A DNA stretch of 64,000 nucleotides from Methylobacterium persicinum (GTDB taxonomy: Bacteria > Pseudomonadota > Alphaproteobacteria > Rhizobiales > Beijerinckiaceae): contig NZ_BPQX01000007.1 of the NCBI RefSeq assembly GCF_022179525.1, positions 1 through 64,000 on the forward strand. The letters are read 5' to 3'. Below, piece after piece: positions 1-8,242 of this stretch. The translations under genes and the position numbers were made by a program. Below the pieces are notes generated by a model, which saw nothing but the letters and a program-made list of their open reading frames with translations, did no database searches and was not told the DNA's origin. Every line of letters starts with the position of its first letter. Within the stretch, counting starts at the first letter, position 1.

Positions 1-201
1 AAAGTTCAACGCTGTTTGACAACGTTGGTCCGACAAGACTTTCCCCAAGATGCAATCCGGCAGGGTTGGTCCTCTGAACGGCCTTTCGACGGGCATACAA
101 CTGAGAACTTGAAGCGAAAGCTGGCATCCGACTGGCTGCGCGTCGAGATCAAAGCGCCATTGGAGACCGAGCTTCAGTGGCGAGCGCGCAACGAAAGATA
201 G
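1..201 (+). CDS. C-terminal end of an unidentified protein (partial)
   Basis: An open frame runs in from the left edge and stops at TAG 199-201. The 66 or so visible residues have no motif I recognise. The last 40 are charged and end in WRARNER. A TTG at 16 and other weak starts exist, but none has a ribosome binding site, so a gene entering from outside the window is more likely than a complete small protein. It could also be a chance frame. Confidence 0.3.
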   Translation, partial: KVQRCLTTLVRQDFPQDAIRQGWSSERPFDGHTTENLKRKLASDWLRVEIKAPLETELQWRARNER

Positions 202-274
202 GTCGGGTTCCGACCGAACGCCATTAATCCCGCTCGACCAGGTTGCTCCCGTAATTTGGTATTCTGTTGAGGCC

Positions 275-2446
275 TTAGAGCCAGGCTCCGATGCGTTGTC
301 GGATCCGGCGCTGATGGCGCGCGAGGAGACGCAGCGGCACAGTCAAACGCCAAGTGAGGCGCGAGCGCATCCAGGCGAGTGAGGCGGACGCCCCTGCAAG
401 CCGTGCTTCTAGATCGCAGACCTCGGCTCGGAGGGCGGCCACCGCTGCCGTATGGGCTGATCGCTGCTCCGTCTCCTCAGACCGTCTCTGTGCGAGAGCA
501 ACCTCCAAGGTGGCGACAAGGTCCACATGCTTCGCCAAGGAGCGGTCGCGCTCTGCCACGGCATTTTTTCTTTCCGCCAGCGTTCGGTCACGCTCCGCGA
601 GCACCTCGTGCAGCCCGGCGATCCGCGCATCGCGCTCCTCGACGGCGCGGATATTGAGCGCATCGACCTGTCCCCCCCATTCGCGCAGCCGGGTGGCCCG
701 ATCGATCGTCTGAGCCCGCGCGAACAGGGTCTCCATGGCGAAGTTCCGGTGTTCGATAGTTCCGATGCGCAGAGACAGGGCAGCGACGCGCAGGGCGATC
801 TCCTCCCCCGGCTGAACATCGCCTTCCTCATCAAAGACCTCCCGGTAGAGGGGGTCGTCGAATTCAGCGAAGCGTCCCAGGACCTTGGCGTGCTCAAACG
901 AGCTGCGCAGCCGCGTCTCTGGGCTTGGGGCGCTGGTGTTGGCGTGGTTGGCGCGGATGCGGAAGGCCGTCAACGGCTCGGGCAGCAGGTGGATGCCGTG
1001 GCCCGCCATGAGCATCCGGATCCACATGTCGAAATCTTGGAGGTTGGTGAGGCGCGGGTCGTAGGGCCCGACCGCCTCGTAGGCCTCGCGGCGGATCATT
1101 GCGGTCGGCGCATTCAGGACGTTGCCTTGAAAGAAGAAGTGCCGAAGCCATGCGCGGCGGGGGAAGGGCGCAAAGCGCAGCGCGTAGGCAAAATCGTTGA
1201 ACGCTGTGGTCGGGAGACCGTCCTCATCCACCGGCCGCGGTAGGCCGAAAACCAGGGAAACCTCTGGATGTGCGTCGAGGAAAGCGACTTGGCGGCGCAG
1301 ACGTCCCGGCAGCGCCCAGTCGTCGGAGTTAAGGATCGCAAGGTAGCGTCCCCTGGCCCTCGCGATCGTGGCGTTCATCGCCGCTGAAATGCCCCGGTTC
1401 TCCGGCCAGCATTCGAGGCGGATGCGCGGATCGGTGAAGCTGCGAAGGATGTCGGCCGTCCCGTCCGTGGAGCCGTCGTCGGTCACAACAATCTCAAAGT
1501 CCTGGAAGGACTGGGCTAGCAAGCTCTCGATCGTTTGGCGGACGTACCGGACGTGCTGAAACGACTTCACCAGGACGGACACGGTCGGGGCCGCCCCAGG
1601 CGTGGCGGGGACCAGCGGCGGCAGCGGTGTCGGGTCCGCCCGGCGCAGGGCCTGCTCCTCCCACCACAGGGGGCGGATACAGACCTCATTCGGCACCACC
1701 TGCGTGAGATCAACCGACTCGCGATCCATCTCATCCCAGAAGGCGCGCAGCCGCTCGCGGCCCCAGAGGTAGTGCTGGCCTAGGCCCTGTGCACGGTCGA
1801 CCTGTCCAAGCCGCTCGGCCTGCAGCGCCTCGCGGTTAGCGTTCCGGATGAAGCCGAGGTGCTTGTAGTGCCACAGTACCAGGTTGTCCTGAGCGGGCAG
1901 GCATAGGTCTCCCTGCGGTACCGCCCCGTGACGGCCAGGGCCGAAGCCGGTCTCGCGCAGGGCCTCAGGCTTAAAGAGGCTGAGCTTGTTGAATGCTATG
2001 CGCGGTCGCCCGTGGATGATGCGCTGAGTCAATAGCCCCACATCATCGGGCATGTCTAGGTGATTCAGGTCGAAGCCCAGGGCCGGGATCAACGTAACCC
2101 CCCGGTCGGCCTCCTCGGCGAGATACCCGGCCATCTCCCGTCCGGGCACATGCAGGTGCTCGTCGATTGCTGTGACGACGATCCAGTCGGCTAAGCCGCG
2201 GCTCTCCTTCCACACCTCGTTTTGCAACGCCCGGTGCGACAGCACGAAAGATTCTGCATTGGTACGAACGAAGCGGCGCAGTTCCACCTTCGGATGGGCG
2301 TGTAGGATGTCGAGGGAGCCATCGGTGGAACCGTCGTCGTAGATGACGTAGCGGTCGACCCAGGGATCGTAGTGCCGGAAGAAGAAGCCGAGCATGTCGG
2401 CCTCGTCCCAGCAAATGGTGTAGAGGTGGACGATCGGCGTCTTCAC
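275..2446 (-). CDS. Two-domain family 2 glycosyltransferase with C-terminal coiled coil
   Basis: Last gene of the surface-sugar operon, probably adding sugars to a polysaccharide or glycan at the cytoplasmic face. The N-terminal domain (about residues 5-110) resembles the Glyco_tranf_2_4 group, with YDDGSTDGS. A second GT-A domain (about 290-500) carries DDGSTDGT and the NSDD metal-binding motif. The last 120 residues form a heptad-rich coiled coil (repeated AERD/AEREK-like units) and a basic tail with WRLTVPLR, seen in many O-antigen glycosyltransferases. I chose the GTG at 2446 because it overlaps the upstream stop as GTGA (4 bp), the same coupling as the rest of the operon. A longer frame starts at 2476. 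Acceptor and sugar cannot be read from sequence. Confidence 0.85.
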   Translation of the reverse strand: MKTPIVHLYTICWDEADMLGFFFRHYDPWVDRYVIYDDGSTDGSLDILHAHPKVELRRFVRTNAESFVLSHRALQNEVWKESRGLADWIVVTAIDEHLHVPGREMAGYLAEEADRGVTLIPALGFDLNHLDMPDDVGLLTQRIIHGRPRIAFNKLSLFKPEALRETGFGPGRHGAVPQGDLCLPAQDNLVLWHYKHLGFIRNANREALQAERLGQVDRAQGLGQHYLWGRERLRAFWDEMDRESVDLTQVVPNEVCIRPLWWEEQALRRADPTPLPPLVPATPGAAPTVSVLVKSFQHVRYVRQTIESLLAQSFQDFEIVVTDDGSTDGTADILRSFTDPRIRLECWPENRGISAAMNATIARARGRYLAILNSDDWALPGRLRRQVAFLDAHPEVSLVFGLPRPVDEDGLPTTAFNDFAYALRFAPFPRRAWLRHFFFQGNVLNAPTAMIRREAYEAVGPYDPRLTNLQDFDMWIRMLMAGHGIHLLPEPLTAFRIRANHANTSAPSPETRLRSSFEHAKVLGRFAEFDDPLYREVFDEEGDVQPGEEIALRVAALSLRIGTIEHRNFAMETLFARAQTIDRATRLREWGGQVDALNIRAVEERDARIAGLHEVLAERDRTLAERKNAVAERDRSLAKHVDLVATLEVALAQRRSEETEQRSAHTAAVAALRAEVCDLEARLAGASASLAWMRSRLTWRLTVPLRLLARHQRRIRQRIGAWL

Positions 2447-3099
2447 GTGACTGCAAGCCCCTTGTAGCCGCCGCAATCGCTGCGAACGAGACGAGCAGGG
2501 TTGCCCCGCACGAGGGCCCCGGCCGGCACATCGCGGGTCACCACCGAACCGCCGCCGATCACAGCGTTCTCGCCGATCGTCAACTCCGGCAGAACGGTGG
2601 AACCGGCCCCGAGCACCGCACCCCGGCCAATGGTGACGTGCCCCGCCACGACGACGCCAGGCCCGATCGACACGAAGTCACCGAGACGCGAGTGATGCCC
2701 GAGGCTCGCCCCGCGGTTGATGAACGTAAATGCGCCGAGCACCAAACAACTGCCGAGGCTGCACCCGGCATTGACGTAGCTGCCCAGCCCGATCTCCAGC
2801 CGTCGGGGCGCCGGGACGCTGCTATCGATCAGCGTGAACGGGCGCGTCAGCCCGGCTCCTTCGGCCTCTCTCGCGGCGACCTGCCGGTGGACCGGGGTGA
2901 ACAAGGGCACGAGGAACGGCAGCGCCCGCAGCGCCTCGTCCAGTTCCTCGACCGACCGATGCGGCAGGTCGGCGGGCAGGTGACACGCGCCGGGGCGGTT
3001 ACGGATACCGGCCGCCACGGACAGGCCCGCCCTATGGAGGCTCTCTTCAACATCGACGAGAACTGGCGAGCCGGTGCCAAACAGGATTATGGCGGTCAT
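2443..3099 (-). CDS. NeuD/PglD-like sugar O/N-acyltransferase, left-handed beta-helix
   Basis: A 218-residue protein with an N-terminal Rossmann-like segment starting AIILFGTGSPVLVDV (about 1-75), followed by hexapeptide repeats from about residue 90 (LGSYVNAGCSLGSC, HHSRLGDFVSIGPGVVVAG, ENAVIGGGSVVTRDVP) ending in VRGNPARLV. This is the architecture of PglD/NeuD acetyltransferases, which acetylate an amino sugar or sialic acid precursor with acetyl-CoA. Its ATG overlaps the stop of the upstream aminotransferase by 4 bp (3096-3099) and it is coupled in the same way to the glycosyltransferase. The likely role is acylation of the 3-amino group put on by its neighbour, as FdtC/QdtC do. The substrate is inferred from context only. 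Confidence 0.8.
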   Translation of the reverse strand: MTAIILFGTGSPVLVDVEESLHRAGLSVAAGIRNRPGACHLPADLPHRSVEELDEALRALPFLVPLFTPVHRQVAAREAEGAGLTRPFTLIDSSVPAPRRLEIGLGSYVNAGCSLGSCLVLGAFTFINRGASLGHHSRLGDFVSIGPGVVVAGHVTIGRGAVLGAGSTVLPELTIGENAVIGGGSVVTRDVPAGALVRGNPARLVRSDCGGYKGLAVT

Positions 3100-4196
3100 C
3101 TCGCCATCGCCGCGAAGGTCACGACCGCAGCGGAGATCCGCTCGGCGTGATCGCCCGCCACCTCCGGTTGGATCGGCAGGCTGAGAAGCGTCTGGCTTAG
3201 GGCCTCGGTCACCGGGAGACGCCCGTCCGCGTTCTCGTAGAAGGCGGGGTGGCGATGAAGACCCGGCGCGTAGTGGACGGCGCTGCCGATACCCGCCAGC
3301 GCGAGGTGATTCATGAGACCGTCCCGATCGGGATGAGTCAGCGCAAACTGGTGATAGACGGAGCCCCCATGATCCGGCGGGAGCCCAAGGTCGGGAAAGT
3401 CAGTAAGGGCCGAGCGGTAGCGGGCGGCGATCGCCCGGCGCTCGGCATTTGCGGCGTCGAGGTAAGGCAGGAGCGCCGCGAGGATGGCCGCCTGGATCTC
3501 GTCGAGCCGCGAATTGAAGCCGAGCGTCCGGCTAATGCGCTCGCCCTGCGCAAAGCCGTAATTTCGCAGCGACCTCACCCTCTCGGCCAGCCCGGCATCG
3601 TTCGTCACGACGGCACCGCCGTCGCCGACGCAGCCGAGATTCTTGGTGGGGTAGAACGAATAGGCGGCGGCATGGCCGAAGGTGCCGAGAGGGCGGCCAT
3701 CAAGGGTGGCACCGTGGGATTGGGCGCAATCCTCGACCACCGCCAGCCGGTGCCGGACGGCAAGCGCCATGAGGGTAGGCATATCGGCCGGGTGCCCGAA
3801 CAGGTGGACCGGCATGATCGCAGCGGTGCGCGGGTTCACAGCGTCGGCAGCGGCGGCGGGGTCGATGCAGCGGGTACGGGGATCGACGTCAACGAAGCGG
3901 GGCTGCGCGCCGCACTGAAGCACGGCCTGCGCGCTGCCGGCGAAGGTGAGGGCCGGCAGAATGACCTCGTCGCCGAGTCCGACCCCGAGCGCACGCAATG
4001 CCAGCGCCAGCGCATCCGTCCCGGAGGCGACGCCGACGCAGTGCTCGCTCCCGCTATAGGTCGCGAAGTACGTCTCGAAGCCGGCCACGGCCGAGCCCAG
4101 GATGTAGCCGTGTCCGCCAAGCACGGAGGCGACGGCCGCATTGATCTCGCCCCGGAACCGAGCGACACGCCACTGCGGCGCAGCTTGAGGGATCAT
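3096..4196 (-). CDS. DegT/DnrJ/EryC1/StrS-family nucleotide-sugar aminotransferase
   Basis: PLP-dependent enzyme that transaminates a keto-sugar nucleotide, 366 residues, normal for the family. The PLP lysine is Lys185 in FYPTKNLG. VEDCAQSHGA (about 154-163) and GDGGAVVTND (191-200) are standard family motifs, and SGTDALALALRALG marks the phosphate-binding region. The ATG at 4196 overlaps the TGA of the interrupted cupin gene upstream (ATGA), so the original order was ketoisomerase, aminotransferase, acyltransferase, glycosyltransferase. That order matches the FdtA-B-C and QdtA-B-C routes to dTDP-3-acylamino-3,6-dideoxyhexoses. Because the isomerase is disrupted, this enzyme may now lack its substrate unless another copy exists. 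Confidence 0.87.
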   Translation of the reverse strand: MIPQAAPQWRVARFRGEINAAVASVLGGHGYILGSAVAGFETYFATYSGSEHCVGVASGTDALALALRALGVGLGDEVILPALTFAGSAQAVLQCGAQPRFVDVDPRTRCIDPAAAADAVNPRTAAIMPVHLFGHPADMPTLMALAVRHRLAVVEDCAQSHGATLDGRPLGTFGHAAAYSFYPTKNLGCVGDGGAVVTNDAGLAERVRSLRNYGFAQGERISRTLGFNSRLDEIQAAILAALLPYLDAANAERRAIAARYRSALTDFPDLGLPPDHGGSVYHQFALTHPDRDGLMNHLALAGIGSAVHYAPGLHRHPAFYENADGRLPVTEALSQTLLSLPIQPEVAGDHAERISAAVVTFAAMAR

Positions 4197-4335
4197 GCGG
4201 CGCGGTCGGCCAAGATCAGGTTGGGTTGCGCGCAGGGGTAGTGGCGCGTGTCCGAGAACCGAGCCGACGCACAGACGAGAAGAATCGTGTTTGGCGCAAA
4301 GTCCAGCAACGAAACGACAACTCCGGGTTTAATCC
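4193..4335 (-). pseudogene. C-terminal half of FdtA/WxcM-like sugar 3,4-ketoisomerase, cut off by IS
   Basis: Read on the minus strand from the 5-bp duplication GGATT, this stretch encodes KPGVVVSLLDFAPNTILLV and continues to a TGA that overlaps the aminotransferase ATG. It is the exact in-frame continuation of the N-terminal half at 5668-5943 when the insertion element and one repeat copy are removed. The joined sequence reads ...MVWI-KPGVVV..., fitting the last beta strands of the cupin fold, and would give a protein of about 137 residues, the usual length of FdtA/QdtA. The piece is too short and startless to be predicted on its own. Confidence 0.85.
4331..4335. repeat. Target-site duplication, left copy (AATCC)
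   Basis: AATCC directly abuts the left end of the IS element. The same five bases abut the right end at 5668-5672. Deleting one copy plus the element restores the reading frame of the ketoisomerase, which confirms both the duplication and its length of 5 bp. Confidence 0.9.
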
Positions 4336-4372
4336 TGTAGCGCCCTCGGTTTGTGAGACACCGGGAAGGAGC

Positions 4373-5260
4373 CTACGCGGCGAGAGCCGCGGGTGAAAGT
4401 CGTGCCTGGCGGGCGGCGGCGGGCGATTGGAAGCCGAGCCGCTCGATGAGCCAGGTGGTGTTGTAGGTCTCTCGGAAGGCCAGGAGTGCGTGGCGCAAGG
4501 CCTCCAGGGTGTCGAAGCTCTGCACCCAGAGCAGGTTCTCCTTCAGCGTCCGGATGAAGCGCTCAGCGCAGCCGTTGCCCTCGGGCGCACGCACGAAGGC
4601 GGGCGAGCTCTCCGCCCCCAAGAAGACCAACTCGGCCTGGAAGTCGTGAGCCATGTAGCAGCTGCCGTGATCGTGCCGGATGGCGAGCCCGCGTGCCACG
4701 TCCTTGGCGACGGCGCCGAAATGGCGGCGGACGCCCTGGCGCAGCGGCTCCAGCGCCTCGAAGCGGGTGCCGCGCCGGGCGGCATGGATGCCGACGCACT
4801 CGGCGTTGTGATGATCGATGGCGATGAATACCGCGACCTGTCCCTCGCCCGTCCAGGTCGTAGTCATGTCGGTGCCCCACATCGTGTTCAGCGCCTCGGG
4901 GATGATGGTGCCGTCGTGGTTGCGCGGGCCCCGGGAGGATCCGACGCGGGCGGGGGCGAGCAGATCGTGCTCGCGCATCAGCCGCAGCACGCGCTGTTTG
5001 GAGGTGCGCACGCCAGCCACGCGCAGCCGTGCCCAGACCTTGCGGTGGCCTTCACCGTGGAACGGGCTGGCGGCCAGGACGCCGCGGATCCGCGCCACCA
5101 GGTCCGCGTCCGGCATCGGGCCGGTCGGTCCAGGCCGCTGGGCCTGCGGCCTTGCGGGATGACGCTGCCGATAGACGCTGGCACGCGCGGTCCGCCAGAC
5201 CCGGCAGACCCAGGCCAGACCGTAAGGCCTGCCGCGGCTCGGCGAGGGGGTCCGGCTCAT
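4373..5260 (-). CDS. IS3-family transposase OrfB (DDE integrase domain)
   Basis: Catalytic half of the transposase. An N-terminal region with a predicted HTH_21-like segment (FHGEGHRKVWARLRVAGVRTS) precedes an rve-type DDE core: first Asp in GTDMTTTW, second Asp in IRHDHGSCY, and Glu in APEGNGCAERFIRTLKE. The protein ends about 60 residues later in the normal place. The ATG at 5260 overlaps the orfA stop as ATGA, and a GTG at 5269 is an alternative. The frame is -1 relative to orfA, so an OrfAB fusion by frameshifting is possible, but I do not see a clear A-rich slippery heptamer. The gene appears intact. Confidence 0.93.
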   Translation of the reverse strand: MSRTPSPSRGRPYGLAWVCRVWRTARASVYRQRHPARPQAQRPGPTGPMPDADLVARIRGVLAASPFHGEGHRKVWARLRVAGVRTSKQRVLRLMREHDLLAPARVGSSRGPRNHDGTIIPEALNTMWGTDMTTTWTGEGQVAVFIAIDHHNAECVGIHAARRGTRFEALEPLRQGVRRHFGAVAKDVARGLAIRHDHGSCYMAHDFQAELVFLGAESSPAFVRAPEGNGCAERFIRTLKENLLWVQSFDTLEALRHALLAFRETYNTTWLIERLGFQSPAAARQARLSPAALAA

Positions 5261-5607
5261 GGCCTCCACCTCCGCCGCGCTAAAGGGCGGCCGCCCTCCA
5301 GGAGCGCGATCTTGGCCTCCAGAAGCTCGCGCTCCAGCAGCATCTCACCGAGCTTGGCCTTCAGACGGGCGCTCTCCAGCGCCTCGCCATCGGTCGCGCG
5401 GGTCGCCAGGTGGGCCTCGCCGCCGGACAGAAAGGCATCGCGCCAGTCGCTCAAGGTCGCCGCCGTGACGCCCAGCTCGCGAGAGACCATCTCCAGGTCC
5501 TCACCGCGGATCAGCCGCAGCACCGCATCGCGCTTGCGCTGCCGGGACATCCGCCCGCCTCGCCCCGGACTTGCCGCCACGGCCGTCGTTGTCTCTGTCG
5601 TCATCAT
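5257..5607 (-). CDS. IS3-family transposase OrfA (helix-turn-helix protein)
   Basis: About 116 residues. A helix-turn-helix (RKRDAVLRLIRGEDLEMVSRELGV..LSDWRDAFL) recognises the element ends. It is followed by a leucine-rich helical stretch (ARLKAKLGEMLLERELLEAKIALLEG) that serves for dimerisation in this family. I chose the ATG pair at 5607/5604; the longer frame from 5649 begins inside the terminal repeat and is unlikely. The stop overlaps the orfB start. Confidence 0.88.
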   Translation of the reverse strand: MMTTETTTAVAASPGRGGRMSRQRKRDAVLRLIRGEDLEMVSRELGVTAATLSDWRDAFLSGGEAHLATRATDGEALESARLKAKLGEMLLERELLEAKIALLEGGRPLARRRWRP

Positions 5608-5667
5608 CCACCTCTGCTGCGGACAGCGTCCGCTAACGAGGTGTCTCACTCAACCCTAGGGCGCAGG

Positions 5668-5672
5668 AATCC
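5668..5672. repeat. Target-site duplication, right copy (AATCC)
   Basis: Second copy of the 5-bp duplication made by insertion of the IS3-family element. On the minus strand it supplies the end of codon TGG and all of codon ATT of the interrupted gene. Confidence 0.9.
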
Positions 5673-5943
5673 AAACCATCTCATTGCCGCTGCTGAGGCG
5701 AACGCCGGCTTTCTGGTAGCCATTATTGGCCTCGACAAGCACAGAACCGCTCAACGCGATGATCGCCTCGTCGCAAGAATTGGCGTGGCCGCCGCGGGGC
5801 ATGCCCGCCATCCCAGCCTTGATGAAGAACACTCGCTCGAGGGGGAACGGAAGGTTGTTGAAATCCTCGAATGCCCCCAGCTCCCCGCGGAGATCGACGT
5901 TGACTCCATGCTTTAGAAGTTCAGCACCCTCGATCAAGCGCAC
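5668..5943 (-). pseudogene. N-terminal half of FdtA/WxcM-like sugar 3,4-ketoisomerase, interrupted by IS
   Basis: The first 92 codons of a cupin-fold protein. Visible signatures are GELGAFEDFNNLPFPLERVFFI, RGGHAN (the conserved RGxHAH-like active-site segment, here ending in Asn) and IIALSGSVLVE. In FdtA/QdtA this enzyme converts dTDP-4-keto-6-deoxyglucose to its 3-keto isomer for the aminotransferase encoded next. It starts with GTG at 5943 behind a strong site (GGGAGGA, 6 nt upstream). After codon 92 the IS supplies three codons and a stop, so the cell makes at most a truncated protein. The missing half is at 4193-4335. Whether another copy compensates cannot be seen here. Confidence 0.85.
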
Positions 5944-6517
5944 GACTTCCTCCCAACGAGACGCTTACTTAGCTGTTGGCGAACTAACTAACATCTTTGT
6001 GATTAGATGCAAATACGAGCAATAAAGGCAAAGTCAGTTGCCTAAAATGCCCGAATCGATTTGCCGAAGCATCTCGCGCTTCCGAACCGCTACAGAGGCT
6101 GCACCGTCGATCTCTCCCAAGGGCTTCGGCATTGATCGCGTGGTGCTGCAGCACGACTGCACGATGCAAATTTGCGCCTCTGAGGTAATTCTACAGACCC
6201 TCCACCGTCTGCTTTTCGGACCCCACTATCCGCAAGCCGACCGGCAGGAACCCACCCGACGCAGTCGTTCACGCGCAACCGTGCGGATCCAGCAAGCGGA
6301 CGTGTGTTCCGGTGCTACTATGGCAGCCACGTGCCTAACCCAGCCGTTCGACTGTTGGTCACGACTTCCCCGAAGCGGTCATGGCGAATTGTAACGCCGT
6401 CACTGCCCTACTGATGGCCCGGGCAAACAACCTCGATTCCAAAACAGATTTTTTGCGCTACCTTGAGCCGACGCACTGGGTGGATCGGCCGGCCTAGCCT
6501 CAACGGGGGACGCCTTC
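5944..6517. other. Intergenic region between divergent sugar operon and BLUF gene
   Basis: 574 bp without a convincing gene. The left 90 bp are AT-richer than the surroundings and must hold the promoter of the minus-strand sugar operon. The right end carries a GGGGGA ribosome binding site for the BLUF gene. Short frames here lack binding sites and protein-like composition. Confidence 0.5.
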
Positions 6518-6994
6518 ATGTTCGATGAGTACGGCATCCCACGCGGTGCCGAGCCAGGCGACACGGACATGCCCGCCCTATACCATTTCGTGTACTGCAG
6601 CCGTGCCGCCAAGGGCATCGATTACGCCGAAGTCGGCCGCCTCGTCGAGTTAGCACAGCGCCATAATCTCGCGCGTGGCATCACCGGGGTCCTCGTATTC
6701 GGCAGTGGTATCTTTTTCCAGTGGATCGAAGGGCCGGCGGCCCAGATGAAGAAGTTGATCGCGAGCCTGCATCGCGATCCGCGGCATCACGATCTCGTCG
6801 TGCTGGACCAGAGTGAAGAGGAGCGGGAGCGCCTCTATCCGACTTGGGACATGGAGAGGGTCGAGGCCGACGATATCCGTGTTGTCCTTCAGGACGCACT
6901 GGAGAGCGCCGAAGACCAAAATAATGCTGCGGCGCTTAGGCGGATCCTGATGCAACTCGATACAGGACCTCTGCATTCGCTCGGGCGAGGATAA
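6518..6994 (+). CDS. BLUF-domain blue-light photoreceptor
   Basis: A 158-residue protein, nearly all BLUF domain (residues about 19-112), which binds FAD and rearranges a hydrogen-bond network on blue light. The key residues are visible: Tyr26 (VYCSRA), Asn50 (RHNLARGITG), Gln68 (GIFFQWIEG) and Trp110 (YPTWDME). The spacing closely follows Rhodobacter AppA (Tyr21, Asn45, Gln63, Trp104). There is no effector domain, only a short helical tail. The start at 6518 is preceded by GGGGGA; ATG 6569 is an alternative closer to the domain. The next gene on the same strand encodes the B12/SCHIC-type domain that AppA carries in the same chain, so the two may act together as a split AppA. This partnership is inferred. 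Confidence 0.92.
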   Translation: MFDEYGIPRGAEPGDTDMPALYHFVYCSRAAKGIDYAEVGRLVELAQRHNLARGITGVLVFGSGIFFQWIEGPAAQMKKLIASLHRDPRHHDLVVLDQSEEERERLYPTWDMERVEADDIRVVLQDALESAEDQNNAAALRRILMQLDTGPLHSLGRG

Positions 6995-7182
6995 TCAAGC
7001 CCGGATAATGAGATCCGTCGGACGTGCTGTCAGCTTCGCAGATGTAGATATCACCGAACGATGATGGTCCGATATCAGGAAATCCGGCTCATCCTTTACA
7101 ACGTCGCAATCTGAGTTTCTCATGGCGCACAGTGATCGAGCGGCCAGCAAGGCTGCCGGCGCGAGAGCGCCCAGGGGGGACG

Positions 7183-8070
7183 ATGCAGAATTTCGGTGCG
7201 TCCGAACATCTGTGGGGCGATGGTGTCAGGCACGATAGCGAGGGCGCGGCTGAAGCGCGCCGGCAGTACGCAAGAAAGCGGGCCGCCGAGTCAGCACGCG
7301 AACGCTTTCTCGCCCTGGAGCTAGTCGTCCAGGCTGAAATTATCCCTCAGTTGGTCCTCCTCCATCGCGGTGTGAGCACCGAGCTGACCAAACCCGCATA
7401 CAAGCCCAATGAGGGGCAGATCGCGGCCTTTACCGATCTCACCCTCTCGCCGGACGATCGGGCTGTGATCGAGGCTTTCTCGGCTCTGGTCGCGGCAGGC
7501 TATCCTCTCGATCGCCTGTTCCTCGATCTTCTGGCGCCGTCCGCCGCCCTGTTGGGGCGCATGTGGGACGAGGACCTCTGCGACTTCTTCGAAGTTACCA
7601 CCGGGGTCGCCCGGCTCCAGCATCTCGTGGCGCGCTTCCGGGCCGACGACGGGCTGGCCTCACTCGATCGGAAGCGCCGCCTGCTCCTAATGGGGGCGCC
7701 AGGTGAGCAGCACACGTTGGGTGTGCGGATCGTCGAGCAGTTTCTGACGAGGGCAGGCTGGGCCGTGTCTCTCGTCCTCTCCTCCAGTCCAGAGGAGATC
7801 ACCGATTTGGTAGCGTCAGAATGGTTCGGCGTCGTCGGACTGACGCTCAGTAGCGAGACCCGCGTCAATCCACTTGCGACGGCGATCCGCTCTGTTCGCG
7901 ATGCGTCGTGCAACCGAGCCATCGGCGTCATGGTGGGCGGCCCGATGTTCCTACAGAACCCGAACCTCGTACGACAGGTCGGAGCGGACGCCTCCGCGGT
8001 GGACGCGCCGACGGCGGTGCTCTTGGCCCAACGGCTGCTCGATCTCTCGCTCGAGCATCACAAGGCGTGA
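7183..8070 (+). CDS. Cobalamin-binding PpaA/AerR-like regulator
   Basis: 295 residues. The N-terminal half (about 80-155) is the helical B12-binding-associated part with LLGRMWDEDLCDFFEVTTGVARLQ; the C-terminal half (about 163-290) is a Rossmann-type B12-binding domain with the family segment GAPGEQHTLG (His177) and MVGGPMF. PpaA/AerR proteins bind cobalamin through this His and antagonise the photosynthesis repressor PpsR/CrtJ; AppA's SCHIC domain is homologous. The start at 7183 has an AGGGGGG site 5 nt upstream; a GTG at 7132 is less likely. It follows the BLUF gene by 188 bp on the same strand. A light- and B12-responsive role is inferred from family and neighbour; no PpsR is in the window. 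Confidence 0.88.
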   Translation: MQNFGASEHLWGDGVRHDSEGAAEARRQYARKRAAESARERFLALELVVQAEIIPQLVLLHRGVSTELTKPAYKPNEGQIAAFTDLTLSPDDRAVIEAFSALVAAGYPLDRLFLDLLAPSAALLGRMWDEDLCDFFEVTTGVARLQHLVARFRADDGLASLDRKRRLLLMGAPGEQHTLGVRIVEQFLTRAGWAVSLVLSSSPEEITDLVASEWFGVVGLTLSSETRVNPLATAIRSVRDASCNRAIGVMVGGPMFLQNPNLVRQVGADASAVDAPTAVLLAQRLLDLSLEHHKA

Positions 8071-8242
8071 GGTTTCAACCGCATCGACAGCCGACCGCCC
8101 GGCTTGATGACGGCGCAGCAGGGAAATGCCTCGACCGCCTTGCCGGCGGCGTCGTGGTCAGCGGCGCTCACCCATCCTTCGACTGATCATGCCCCAGTGT
8201 GGGCCTAATGCAGAGGGCTGGCCAGGCGCGTGATGTCGTGTC

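Larger units (their letters stand above)
4336..5667 (-). mobile_element. Complete IS3-family insertion sequence (1332 bp), IS2-like
   Basis: Bounded by imperfect terminal inverted repeats: 4336-4362 (key parts GCGCCCT and GTGAGACACC) and, on the other strand, 5640-5667 with the same two blocks. It carries orfA and orfB in the usual overlapping arrangement. The 5-bp duplication AATCC on both sides fits the IS2 subgroup as I know it, where 5 bp is common. Both open frames are intact and the duplication is unmutated, so the insertion looks recent. It lies inside the first gene of the sugar operon, in the same orientation, so it may block or replace transcription of the downstream genes. Confidence 0.93.

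Noticed and set aside
5257-5300. Programmed -1 frameshift site in the IS3 element
   Set aside because: orfB is in the -1 frame and overlaps orfA, but I see no clear A-rich slippery heptamer; ATGA coupling alone explains translation.
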